Program-made: the position numbers and the translations under genes
Assembly: GCA_033557465.1 (NCBI GenBank)
Contig: CM066051.1
Location: 105,253,026 to 105,317,025, forward strand
Direction of reading: 5' to 3'
DNA from: Ichthyophis bannanicus
Lineage: Eukaryota > Chordata > Amphibia > Gymnophiona > Ichthyophiidae
DNA length: 64,000 bases
The notes under the pieces: model-generated
Databases searched by the model: none
The model's input: the letters and a program-made list of their open reading frames with translations, nothing else
What the model was told of the DNA's origin: nothing
In this document: positions 1 through 10,880 of the stretch, in pieces
How the letters are laid out: every line of letters starts with the position of its first letter
How positions within the stretch are numbered: position 1 is the stretch's first letter

Positions 1-1257
1 TTTGCTTCAGAAAGTCGGGGGAACTTTGAGCAAAGGTACCGAAAGCACTCACCATCTTTTGGAAGGGACTTGATGAATTGCTTAATGAGACCCAACTTAA
101 TGTGGAGAGGTGGCAATAGAATTTTATCACGAGGTACCAAGCTCTCATGAAGAACATTTTTCTCACCGGGTCTCAAATACTCCCGAATTGGCCAGTCTTT
201 TTTCCCCCAGTGTAGGTCGCGGGCCCGGCTATCCCACAAGCAAAGGAAGCAGGGATATTTGGTGAAACCGGATTGCTGCCCTAATAGCATGGATAGAATT
301 TTAAAGTCTCCACAAATCATCCACTTATGCTCATCATAACGAATCTTCTGAAGAATCAGGGCCAAATTCTCGTATTTTTCTTGGAGAATAACAGAATGAG
401 CAATAGGAACTGAAGCGAATGTGTTGCCATTATGAAGAAGAACACCTTTTATGCTGTCTTTTGACGAATTAATGAACAGCCGCCATTCAGCAGGATCATA
501 CTTGAGTTAAAACTTTTCCATCACTCCGTATATATCGTTGCAAAATACCAAATCTTCCTCTTTGCTGAAATACTTCAAAAATTGTGTCTCGCGGTTGCGG
601 TACCAATAAAAAGTTGTTCCTGGTGACAATAGATTTTTCTGTTTAAGCCGAGAACCTAGCAGTTGGGCAGCATCTTTTGGGAGTCCTAAATCCCGGACTA
701 AATCATTCAATTCAGCTTGAGAGAAAAGTTCAGGTTTCGGATCTGGTTCAGTTTCAAACTCGGAAGTACTGGACTCATCGGGACAAGCCATCTGATGAGT
801 CTCATCATGATCAGAACCGTCCACACAAATATGATCCAAAGATTTTGGTGGTTCAGGCACAGGTACCTCGTTGCTATGAGGCATAGGCCTAATTGCTGAG
901 GGAAGGTTGGGGTAACTTATTACATTCTTATTTTTTAAGTTTATCCCTTCACAATGCAAGAGCAAAAATAGCAGTCACTGCTGTGGTCTCTTTGTTCACG
1001 CCACATCATAGGTATTCCGAAACGAAATGCTTGTTTTTACCTTTCATCCATAAGCGTAGATCTTCCTCACATGTCTTGCACACTTTGTGAGGAGCCCACG
1101 GTTTTTCTTGATCGCCTAACTTCAAACCGAAATAGGCGAAATATACTTTTTTAATAAATGCAGAAATGTTCCTCTGCCGCTTTTTCACGGTATATTCCCC
1201 ACAAATAAAACAAAAACTGTCTGGAGAGTTGACGCAACCTCTGGCTCTGTGAGCCAT
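1..1257 (-). pseudogene. Broken copy of an uncharacterised multicopy Cys-rich gene
   Basis: Reading leftward from an ATG at 1257 there is a Cys-rich N-terminus (CFICG at about residue 16, CKTC about 40 residues later, then CYFCSC), an acidic middle, and a conserved C-terminal region that runs off the window start. Recognisable blocks are ELNDLVRDLGL, SRLKQKNLL, EWRLFINSS, KYPCFLCLWDSRA and LPPLHIKLGL. I recall near-identical blocks in uncharacterised, often multicopy proteins of arthropods, cnidarians and fish; the function is unknown. Frame changes near 1040 and near 950 and an in-frame TAA at 507-509 break the copy. The first Cys pairs are spaced like a ZAD-type zinc module, which is inference only. 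The abundance of such copies elsewhere suggests a mobile or mobilised gene. Confidence 0.6.
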
Positions 1258-1384
1258 CACAAATACACAGCACTGCAAACTACAACTGTAGTGAACCACT
1301 TCGGAATAAAGCTGGATTACGACTGAGCAAACAAAAGGTAATAATGAACTTGCAAGAAACTGAAATTTGACAGGAACGTTCATG

Positions 1385-1475
1385 TCGCAACCACCGTGTT
1401 TGAGCGAGCGCGCACGAGGCGAGGCGAACAGGAAAGAGCATGCGCCAGCGCGAGTACTGGATTTAGCCCCCCGCC
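1385..1475. promoter_or_regulatory. Short CpG-rich patch upstream of the broken Cys-rich gene
   Basis: This stretch is rich in CG dinucleotides (gagcgagcgcgcacgaggcgaggcg), in contrast with AT-rich sequence on both sides. It lies directly 5' of the minus-strand ATG at 1257, so it could be a promoter remnant carried with that copy. No TATA box or known site is obvious. Confidence 0.3.
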
Positions 1476-1987
1476 TCCCAATTGTCCTGTTAATGTATAA
1501 AATGAATACAAAACACTCTAAAATATCATGAGGGAGTGTTTCTAGTTAGTTAACCATTACAACCTCTATTTTGGGCCAAGAAAATAAACTGCAGTCAGCT
1601 AAAAAGAAATTATGTGAACATTCCTTATATGGGTAAGAAATCTAATTTTGCAAGAAAACGTGACGTGATGGAACATTTTGGCTATTTTTCCTGGATTCAG
1701 CACCCCAAAAATCTATAGGAATCAGTTGCAAAACTGGAGGCAGTTTTTTGGTAGTGTACCTGTGTTATTAATGAAATATAATACCCTAAAAAAATCATCG
1801 CTTGTAATATCTACTGGCACCCTTATAAACAATTCAAATCAGTTTGAACAGAAGAACTACATTCCCATTGCAGTAAAATTAGATGCACCTGTGATTAATT
1901 GTCAGTACTCACATGACTTGAATTAACCAATGAATGATGGCTCTAATGTTTAAAATGGCCACATTCACTCCCTGTTCCACTTTCACA
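1476..1987. other. AT-rich stretch with no recognisable gene
   Basis: I see no coding exon or RNA gene. The right part (about 1800-1985) probably holds the degraded 5' end of the Tc1 element that follows; a TGGCACCC motif near 1818 resembles Tc1 inner terminal sequence. The exact left end of Tc1 is not resolved. Confidence 0.4.
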
Positions 1988-2035
1988 ATGATGAAGACAA
2001 GAGAGCTGCCTGAGACTGTCAGAAAAGCCATTATC

Positions 2036-2262
2036 ACATAGTAACATACATAGTAACATAGTAAATGACGGCAGATAAAGACCAGTATGGTCCATCTAGT
2101 CTGCTCAGTACAATGTCAAGAGTAGGTACACCTGCCGCTCTGTGCAGGCCACCTCTCCCCATGTCTTTGTTTAGGGGTGAACCCACCACTCCATGTAGAT
2201 TAGGGGTGAACCCATCACTTCATGTAGAACACCCCTATTTGTTGAGGAATTAGATGGTTCAG
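2036..2262 (-). mobile_element. CR1 LINE 3' end inserted in the Tc1 transposase
   Basis: Reading leftward this is non-coding 3' sequence of a CR1 LINE ending in repeats of TTACTATG/ATGTTACT (plus strand: catagtaacatacatagtaacatag). The same 3' UTR type occurs at 11003-11120. CR1 elements characteristically end in a short tandem 8-mer. The insert splits the N-terminal Tc1 reading frame. Confidence 0.75.
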
Positions 2263-2599
2263 ATCACCAAGCATTAAACTTCAAAGGGGTACAAGACCAT
2301 CTCCAAAGACCTTGGGATTCCTGTGTCTACAGTTTGCAATGTAATTAAGACGTTCTCTGCTCATGGAACTGTCAGTCTCCGAGGATGTGGTGAGAAGAGG
2401 AAAATTAATCCAAGAAGTCTTTGAATGTTAGTCTGAACTGTTAGAAAAACATCACGTACAATATCCAAAGAGTTTAAGGCTGACCTGGAGCAATCTGGAG
2501 TGGTGGTTTCAGTCTGTACCATATGCCATATACTAAACAAAAAAGGACTTCATTGGCGAAGGACAAGGAGGACCCCACTGCTCAAAGACAGACTCCTGT

Positions 2600-2725
2600 T
2601 CTTTGTAATGACCTGACTCTTGTTTTTTGTCGGAAACTGTTAGTTCTATGTAAACCGCGCTGATCGCAAATAGTGCGGTATAGAAGAAATGTAAATAAAT
2701 AAATAAAATAAATAAAAAGATATGC
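2600..2725 (+). mobile_element. L2-type 3' tail or SINE sharing it
   Basis: GTAAACCGCGCT, a loop, AGTGCGGTATAG and then (TAAA)n form the hairpin-plus-tail typical of the L2 3' ends in this window. It sits inside the Tc1 element after its LLKD codons. No L2 coding sequence is attached, so it may be a short truncated L2 or a SINE that borrowed the tail. Confidence 0.65.
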
Positions 2726-2803
2726 CTGATCTTTGCCCAAACCCACCTTGAGAAACCACAATCCTTCTGTGAAAATTTCTGTGGACAGATGAAACAAAAC
2801 TAG

Positions 2804-3001
<198 letters not shown>

Positions 3002-3563
3002 TAAAATGTGCTACCTAGTGTCAGAAAGCTAGGTCTGGGTCGAAGGTCATGGGTCCTCCAGCAGGACAATGACCCGAAACATACATCCAAAAGTACAAAA
3101 GAATGGTTAAAAAGGAACAAATTGACCTTTTTAAACTGCTCAATAATGAATCCAATTGAGAACCTTTGGAAAGAGCTGAAATCTGCCATTGGTAAAAGAG
3201 ATCCTGGAAACATTCATGAGCTGACGCAAATTGCAGTTGAAGAGTCGTAGAAACTACCAGCAGACAGATGTATGAAACTATGGCTACAAGAAACATTTGG
3301 ATGCTGTCATCACTGCCAAGGGTTTTGCAACCAAATATTAGTGACGGGTGCCATCAATCCTGTCCAGGTCATATTTTTTTTCTCAGAACTTACTACATCT
3401 AAGTTGCACAAACACCTTTTTTTGTATACCTTTGAAGATAAGTATTAAAATATTATGATGACATACTTTTGGAATATTTCCAATTATTTTTTAAGATATT
3501 GTACACAACATATCTAAAATGCAGGTGTGCCAATAATGTTGAACACAACTGTATAATACTCAC

Positions 3564-3655
3564 AGTTTTCCAGCGTGGGATGGTGGAGAGCCTGTGATTC
3601 TCACAATTTCTGGAGTGTAGAGGGTAGCCTTCAGTAATGCCAGAGTGTAGTGTTC
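3564..3655 (-). CDS. Candidate internal coding exon of an unidentified host gene
   Basis: On the minus strand a 92-nt open segment is bounded by a convincing acceptor (pyrimidine-rich ATTTCATTTTCACCACAG) and a strong donor (GTGAGTATTA). One frame reads EHYTLALLKATLYTPEIV followed by RITGSPPSHAGKL, which looks like ordinary protein and not low complexity; a second frame is also open. I do not recognise the protein. The sequence belongs to no repeat family I see in the window. The intron downstream of the donor carries the Tc1 terminus about 10 bp away. Other exons of the gene are not visible and may lie outside the window. Confidence 0.45.
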
Positions 3656-4530
3656 CTGTGGTGAAAATGAAATGTGTTTTATTTTTTTATAGTGTGTGTC
3701 CTTGTCTGCAGTAGAGGAATCTTAGGATAAATCATGGATTTTCTCTCTTTTCCTGCTTTGCACAGTGGTCAGTCCTAGTCCTTGACATTCACCAAATTGA
3801 CAACATTCAATAAAGCAACAAAAAAAAAATACCCCCTCCCCACCGCCGGCTCGCCCTTCTTTGTATATAAGAGGAAAGTTATGAAAGCTATGCCAGCTTC
3901 CTGAGGATCACACTCTCATCGCACGTTCCGAGAAAGGGCTGGAGGAATGAGCTTTCTTTCTGCAGCCTGTCTGCCCACTCCTCTGCTAGATTTGGTGCTC
4001 GTGAACAAAGCGAGACATGCAGCTACTTACTGCAGGAGGGGTGTTGGAGAGCCACTGGGCACATCTTAGCCACTTACTGTAAAATGCACCTTTCGTGGCT
4101 AGCACTCAGCTTACACTGGCAGTGAGGTGACTTGGGGACAGGTCCCTCATCTTGTCCTTTCCCTCTCCTGCCTCCTCAGCCGGATACCTGCCTCTCCCTT
4201 CTATACATATTTATATGAGCACATATTGATATGTGGGCAGTTGGTACAAGACTGGGGGAGGGGAAGAGGGGGTCATTTCAGGGCATATGAGTGCTCTGGA
4301 TTGGCCGCGTAGCAGGCTCCGTGCTTTTCTTATTGGCTCACAGCCCTTAAAGACTGAGATTTTTTTTGGCATACTGTTCTTGGATGTGTAAGGGCGGATT
4401 TTAGACAGTCTGCCAGGCAGCAGACTTTAACCTTTCAGTTGCCGAGGAAGCAGCAGGAGAAAAGTGATCACTGAAAAGAAGAGTGTGGTGTGGCCATCTT
4501 CCTCTAGTCCCCAATTCCCTCATGTGATGT
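3656..4530. other. Probable intronic or intergenic sequence, no gene seen
   Basis: No long frame, no RNA gene and no clear transposon. It contains an A-run near 3820 and a pyrimidine-rich stretch near 4150-4200 ending in CAG, which resembles an acceptor but is followed by no convincing exon. Confidence 0.4.
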
Positions 4531-5950
4531 CTGGTTGAGGGGGGGGGGGGGGGTGCAGTCTTCCTCTCACACTTTCTTGGAGGAGGGGGGAGGATGTGAT
4601 TCCTAATCTCACTATCTGTGGGTGAGGGAACAGATTCTCCTTTCACTTTCTGTGGGTGGGGGAGATATTATTCCTCCTATATATTGCCCCTTCTATGTGT
4701 ATCAAGGAGGAGATTCCTTATTTCATTCTCTTTGAGAAGAGGGTGGGCTTCCTCCTCTGTGTATCATGGGAAATTCCTTATTTCATTTTCTTGGTGAAGA
4801 GGGTGGGATTTCTGTGTGTGTGTGATGGGGGGGGGGGGGGGAGATTCCTCTTCTCACTCTCTGTGGGTAAGGGGAATTGCTCCCTGTATTTGTGTAAGTG
4901 GAATTCCTCTTATGTGTACCTGTGTGCAGTGAAGGGTATTCCTCTTCTGTGTGTGTGTGGGGGGGGGGGATTCCTCTTGTGTATAGGTAAGTGCAGTGTG
5001 GGATATTCCTCTTCTATGTGTGTGCAATGGGAGAATTCCTCTTCTGTGTGTGTGTGTGTGTGGGTGGGGATTCCTCTTGTGTATAGGTAAGTGCAGTGTA
5101 GGATATTCCTCTTCTATGTGTGTGCAATGGGAGAATTCCTCTTGTGTGTGTGTGTGTGTGTGTATCTGTTAGGGTAATGAGGGGATTCCTCCAGCATATG
5201 TCCATGGGTGAGGGGGGATTCCTCTTCTCACTGTGGGTAAGGGGAATTCCTCCCTGTATTTGTGTAAGTGGAATTCCTCTTATGCAATGTTCCCTCTAAT
5301 TTTCTGTAGGCTGTGTGCGCATAAAATATCAGCTGTGTGCAGCTTTTGAAGGAAGGTTAAATTTTTGTGCGCCACATAACGACACTTGGAGTTATATACT
5401 TTAAAATTTGACTACACATCAGAATACAGTATGTACACCACATTGATTTTAATCAAATTAAATGAAAATAGACGATTACTAAATGAAGCGGGAAATTTCT
5501 AGTAATTACAATCATAACTTTTAATTTTAAGATGTCTGTGTTGTTTTCTATCAGAATCAGAGCTGTAATTTTTGTGCGCTCTGTTGTAAAGTATGTGCGC
5601 TCGCTCGGCGAGGTGTGTGCGCGCGCACACGCGCACAGCTTAGAGGGAACAGTGCTCTTATGTGTACCTGTGTGCAGTGAAGGGTATTCCTCTTCTGTGT
5701 GTGTGTGTGTGTGTGTTTGGGGGGATTCCTTGATTTGCTGTTGAAGAAGGGGTGGGATTTATGTGTATGGTGGATTCCTTATTTCACTCTTGGTGAAGGG
5801 GTAGGATTCATTCTCCTCTCTGTGTGTGTGAGGGGGATTCCTTATTCTCTTGTGAGGTTGGATGGGATTTCTCCTCTGTGTGCATGTGTGTGTTTGGGGG
5901 GGGGATTCCTTATTTCACACTGTTTGGGTGAAAGTAGGGGTCTGAATGCT
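4530..5950 (+). repeat. GT/G-rich minisatellite built on an ATTCCTC motif
   Basis: The motif ATTCCTC(T)TC followed by (TG)n or poly-G recurs many times with intervening words such as GTGTATAGGTAAGTGCAGTG. Larger duplications are visible. A block containing GTATAGGTAAGTGCAGTG then TGTGTGCAATGGGAGAATTCC occurs at about 4980-5040 and again at about 5082-5137. A longer block (gggtaaggggaatt...cctcttatg) occurs at about 4865-4915 and 5236-5284. Frames through it are not coding; they follow the repeat. A hAT MITE (5285-5654) sits inside. Confidence 0.8.
5285..5654. mobile_element. hAT-type MITE with 8-bp target duplication
   Basis: The 370-bp element starts CAATGTTCCCTCTAA and ends TTAGAGGGAACAGTG, which are terminal inverted repeats of hAT type. 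It is flanked on both sides by CTCTTATG (5277-5284 and 5655-5662), the 8-bp duplication expected of hAT transposition. The right subterminal region is rich in GTGCGC/GCGCAC steps; the interior is AT-rich. It has no coding capacity and would depend on a transposase in trans. Confidence 0.9.
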
Positions 5951-6314
5951 TCATTTTACCAGGGTGTTGAGATATTATTGCTAAACACACATGTGCTCAG
6001 GCTTTCTACATCTTTGCTGCAGTGTGCAGACACAAATGGGAGCTGGTGGGGGAGGGATATCTGCCATGTAGTGAGGGGGAAACTTCCTTGATGTACATGT
6101 TTATGGGCAGGGAGGAGATTTCTGAATATTGCAGACATTATCCATCCTCTGGGAACAGAATACCATATATAGGGGAAAGGAGGCAGGCAGTGAAGTGTAG
6201 TTTGTATCAGTGGAAAATATTTTCACAAGCTCTGCTACTCCCAAAAGCAGCATAGAAACATGATGACAGAAAAAGACCACATGGCCTATCTAGTCTGTCC
6301 TTCCATATCAACAA

Positions 6315-9112
6315 CTACAACAGTCCACTTTTTACCTTTAGAGATCCTCTGTATTGGTCCCATGCTTTTTTGAATTCAGTTACTGTCCTCATCTCTACCA
6401 CCTCCACTGGGAGACTATTCCATGGATCCACTACTCTTTCCGTAAAGAAATATTTCCGCATATCACTCCTGAATCTATCTCCCTTCACCCTCATCCCATG
6501 TCCCCTAGTAGCAGAACTTGCTTTCAATTGAAAGAGGCTCTCTCCCTGAACATTTATGCCACTGAGGTATTTAAACATCTCAATCATATCACCTCTATCC
6601 CGCCTTTCCTCTAAGGTGTACATATTAAGATCCTTAAGTCTGTCCTCATATGCTTTATAATGAAGCCCACTAATCATTTTAGTAGCCACCCTCTGCACCT
6701 ACTCCATCCTGTTCTCATCCTTTTGAAGGTGCGGTCTCCAGAATTGCACACTATACTCCAAATGAGGTCGCACCAAAGACTTATACAGAGGCATTATCAC
6801 CTCCTATTTTCTGCTAGCCATTCCTCTCCGTATGCACCCAAGCATCCTTCTAGATTTTGCTGTCGCCTTTTCTACCTGTTTAGCTACTTTAAGATCATCA
6901 GACACAACCACGCCTAGGTCCCGCTCTTCTTTAGTGCACAAAAGTACTTCACCTCCTATACTGTATTGCTCCCTTGGATTGCTGCAGCCCAAATGCATGA
7001 CCTTACATTTTTTAACATTAAATCCCAGCTGCCAAATTCTAGACCATTCTTCAAGCTTAGCTAGATCCCTCCTCATGTTATCTACACCTTCCTGGGTGTC
7101 TACTCTATTGCAGATTTTGGTATCATCCGCAAAGAGGCAAACCTTACCCGACAGCCCTTCCGCTATATCACTAACAAAGATGTTAAAAAGAATCAGACCA
7201 AGGACAGATCCCTGGGGCACACCACTGGTAACATTCTTCTCCTCAGAGTGAGCTCCATTTACTTGTACTCTTGGTCGCCTCCCACCCAACCAATTTCTAA
7301 CCCGAGCAGTAACTTTAGGGTCCATCCCTAGGGTGCTCAGTTTGTTTATAAGTTGCCTGTGAGGAACAGTGTCAAAGGCTTTACTGAAATCTAAATACAC
7401 CACATCTAGAGCTCTCCCTCGGTCCAACTCTCTGGCCTCCCAGTCAAAGAAATCAATCAGATTTGTCTGACAAGACCTGCCTCTGGTGAATCCATTCTGC
7501 CTCGGATCCTGTAATCCGCTGGACTCCAGAAACCTCACTATTTTCTCTTTCATCAGCGTTTCCAATAATTTACTCACCACCGAAGTTAAACTAACCGGCC
7601 TGTAGTATTCAACCACATCCTTACTTCCGCTTTTGTGTAAAGGCACCACATGAGCCTCTCTCCAGTTCTTTGGCACCATTCCCGACTCCAACGAGGCATT
7701 GAAAAGGTCAGTCAGTGGAGTTGCTAGAACGTCCCCAAGTTCCCTCAGTATTCTAGGGTGTATCCCATCCGGTCCCATCGCTTTGTCTACTTTAAGTTGA
7801 GCTAGTTTCTCACGAACACAGTCTTCTGAAAATTGTTCAAGATGTCCCTTGCTTCTTTTCCTATTTGTGGGTGTTTTCTGAGGTCCTGCTCCTGGTTCTT
7901 CATCTGTAAACACAGAACAAAAATATTTGTTAAGCAATTCCGCTTTATCCTTCTACATATTCCCCCCCCCCCCCCCGCACCCTTGAGTCTGACAATACCA
8001 CTTTTGCCCTTCCTCTTCTCACTAATATTTCTGAAAAATGTCTTATCCCCCCATTTTATTGCATTGGCTATTTCCTCCTCCTTTTGAATCTTTGCCTTCT
8101 TGACTACTTTGCTAGCTTCTCTAAGTTTTTCCAAATACAGATGCCTGTCTTCCTCTCTCTGTGATCTCTTGTATTTCATGAAGGCCTCCCTCTTTTACTT
8201 CACTTTTTCAGCTACTTCCTTCGAAAACCATAGCGGTCTCCTTTTCCTTTTGCCTTTATTTACCATTTTAACAAAAAGGTTGGTTGCCCTTAAAATATCC
8301 CCTTTCAGTTTTGCCCACTGTTTTTCTACATCACCCAGCTGTTCCCATCCCACTAACGACTCCCTGAGGTATTGGCCCATCTTCGCAAAGTTAGTCTTCC
8401 TAAAGTCTAAGATCCTCACCTTGGAATGGATTCTAACAGCCCTAGTCAAAATACTGAACCACACCTTCTGGTGATCACTGGATGCAAAATGATCTCCCAC
8501 TACAACATCAGAAACACTTTCACCGTTGGTAAGCACCAAGTCCAATATGGCCCCTTCACGTGTGGGGTCTGTTACCAATTGCCTGACTAGTTCTCCCTGT
8601 AGAGAATCCTGGATCTCCTTACTTCTAGATGATACTGCAGCAGGAATGTGCCAATCAACATCTGGCATATTGAAATCTCCTATCAGTAGCACTTCCCCTT
8701 TCCTAGCAATGCTGCGTATGTCTTCAATTAACTCTCTGTCCACCTCTTCCTCTTGTGAGGGAGGTCTGTATATCACACCAATGCAAACAGATTTCTCTTT
8801 CCCTCTTTCTAGTTTAACCCACAATGCCTCCTCTCTCCCTATTAAGCTCTGTAATTCCAAAGCTTTAATAATAGTTTTTACATATAGTGCCACTCCTCCT
8901 CCCCTTCTTCCTACCCTGTCCTTTCTGAATAAAGTATAGCCAGGTATAGTTACATCCCAATCATGGTTTTCTGTGAACCATGTTTCTGTAACTGCCACTA
9001 AATCCAAGTCAGCCACTCCCACCAAAGCTTCAACATCAGGGATCTTATTTCCCATGCTACGGGCATTTATACAGACTGCTTTCCATATGTTACCCCTGTT
9101 ACCCATTTTCAT
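6315..9112 (-). pseudogene. CR1 ORF2: endonuclease and reverse transcriptase, broken
   Basis: The N-terminal apurinic-type endonuclease (9112-8195) shows CINARSMGNK, TETWF, GGGVALYVK, IGDFNMPDVDW and ASSDHQ, the metal and catalytic motifs. The reverse transcriptase (about 7937-6804) shows [32 protein letters not shown] and the catalytic FADDTK. The C-terminal CR1 domain (6698-6315) has RGDMIEMFKYL and WNSLPVEVVE. Breaks seen are an in-frame TAA near 8190, a frame change at a poly-C run (7963-7977), and stops near 6803 and 6702. The protein would nick the target DNA and copy its own RNA there. Confidence 0.9.
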
Positions 9113-9185
9113 AAAGGTATTTAATGTATCACCTACCTGGGGCTTTCACTTACCTGGGGGCTTTCTTCACCCATCCCCAACGAAT

Positions 9186-10130
9186 CTAGTTTAAAGCCCT
9201 CTTCAGTAGATTAGCCAGTCTACTACCAAATATGCATTGACCTTTCTTGGACAGATGGATGCCATCTCTGCTCTGCAACCCTTGGAACAGCATCCCATGG
9301 TCTAGGAAACCAAAACGCTCTCGATGACACCATCCACGCAGCCATGCATTCATCTCCAGGATGCGAGCCTCTCTGCCTTGGTCTTTACCCTCAACAGGGA
9401 GGATTGAAGAGAACACCACCTGTGCACCTAACTGCTTCACCCTCTGTCCCAGAGCCATTAAGTCACTTTTGATACGTTCCGAGGTATACCTGGCAGTATC
9501 ATTTGTTCCAACATGGATTAGCAACATTGGGTAATAGTCAGTGGGCTTGATGAGTCTCGGCAAACTCTCCTTAACATCTTGGATTTTGGCACCAGGCAGA
9601 CAGCATACCTCTCTGGACATCAAGTCTGGTCGGCAGATGGACGCCTCAGTACCCCTCAGAAGAGAGTCTTCAACCACCACTACCCTTCATTTCCTTCTGG
9701 TCACTGATTCTGAAACTTTGGGGTACTTGAACTCTGGTTCTTCCCTTTCCAGGGATGCTTTCACCTCCTCCACTTCCAGGGCTGCATAATGGTTCTTCAA
9801 TTCAAGGGCTGAAGAAGTTGGATTGGTGATTTTGCAGGCCCTGGTGACTTGTGTCCAACCATCGACATTCTGTTGGCACCCATCTTCTCCTGTGCTGGAG
9901 AGCTTGGTTGCTGCAAGAAGCATCTCATCAATGTACTTCTCACTGTCTTGAATGCTCCTCAGCCTCGTCACCTCCTCTCTGAGTTCCTCCACTTGTTTCC
10001 TCAGAGCTTCAGCATGCAGGCACCCTGCACATGGAACTGGTCCTTCAACTGGCATTAGGACCTCTGTTTGGACCGAGGTAGAAGCTGTAACGGGGGCAAC
10101 AGCTTTAGCAATACGATTTTTCCCAGCCAT
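9186..10130 (-). pseudogene. CR1 ORF1: coiled coil plus SGNH-type esterase domain
   Basis: The frame opens at an ATG at 10130. The first half has a CxxC motif (CAGC), then a heptad-like charged segment (EALRKQVEELREEVTRLRS) likely to form a coiled coil. The second half (9680-9186) matches the esterase domain known from CR1 ORF1: block I with DSLLRG, block III HVGTNDT, and a C-terminal DGIHLSKKG carrying Asp and His. A single in-frame TGA (9684-9686) separates the halves; the frame is the same on both sides. Block I reads EDS where the family has GDS, so the nucleophile Ser is kept but the preceding Gly is lost. The normal length would be about 314 residues. Confidence 0.85.
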
Positions 10131-10339
10131 TGTTCTGTTTGTGGAGCTTAGGTATCTGTTAAAGCAAAAGAGAGAGATCTACCAAGTACCAGACGTTTCC
10201 CAGCTGTCCTTTCAGAGAAAAAGCAGTTAAATTTCTTTAATTATATTCAAAATGTGCTGGTCCAATTCTCTGTGATGTGTTAAAGGGGGAGGTGCCCTAT
10301 AAAGCAAGACTGCTCACTAGGGGTGGGTGGGAGTCGGGG

Positions 10340-10880
10340 TGGGTAGGGAGGGAACTAACACCTGATTAGGTGTTAGCAGTTTCCAAACCTGAGGAGGTTA
10401 CTAGAGTTCAGCAACCTACTGTGCATAAGGAAAGTTCCACTAAAGCACCAAAAAGAAAATAACCTTGCTTTAAAAAATATACAAAAAACCCTATTAAGAG
10501 CTCCCAGTCAGAGAGCTAGCAATGTAATATAATAAAAACAAACAAACAAACCCTCAAATCCTTACTGTTTGTTGATCTGTAGAGCCCTGGTTAGGAAAGC
10601 CTCAACAGGGCAGGGCACTGGAGCCTTTTATGCAGTCCTCAGCTGCACTCAGGAAATCAGGCCCACTAACTCCTGATTAGGTGTTAGCAGTTTCTAAACC
10701 TGAGGAGGTTACTAGAGTTCAGCAACCTACTGTGCTCAAGGAAAGTTCCACTAAAGCACCAAAAAGAAAGTAACTTTGCTTTAAAAATTTTTACAAAAAA
10801 ACCCTTTTAAGAGCTCCCAGTCAGAGAGCTAGCAATGTAATATAATAAAAACAAACAAACAAACCCTCAAATCCTTACTG
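10340..10880 (-). repeat. Tandem repeat in the CR1 5' region
   Basis: Two direct copies of about 220 bp (10348-10568 and 10669-10880) lie 321 bp apart. They share a palindrome (AACACCTGATTAGGTGTT in the left copy, one mismatch in the right), GAGGAGGTTACTAGAGTTCA, and AAACAAACAAACAAACCC. They lie upstream of ORF1 in the element's orientation. Tandem monomers at LINE 5' ends often carry the internal promoter, so a promoter role here is inference. Confidence 0.75.

Larger units (their letters stand above)
6252..10880 (-). mobile_element. Near full-length CR1 LINE with esterase ORF1 (copy 1)
   Basis: Reading leftward: a tandemly repeated 5' region (10880-10340), ORF1 (10130-9186), ORF2 with endonuclease and reverse transcriptase (9112-6315), then a short 3' UTR ending in TTTCTATG near 6252. 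About 4.6 kb is present. A second copy of the same family at 50785-53860 is very similar, so the family amplified recently. Both ORFs carry stops or frameshifts, so this copy is dead. Confidence 0.9.

Noticed and set aside
4127..4312. Possible plus-strand exon after a pyrimidine tract
   Set aside because: No donor, no protein-like composition and no conservation argument.
4656..5090. 144-codon Val/Gly/Cys-rich frame
   Set aside because: It follows the GT-rich minisatellite; repeat translation, not a gene.
6832..7251. Plus-strand frame across the CR1 reverse transcriptase
   Set aside because: Shadow of the minus-strand RT; the same shadow recurs at 52119-52391 in the second copy.
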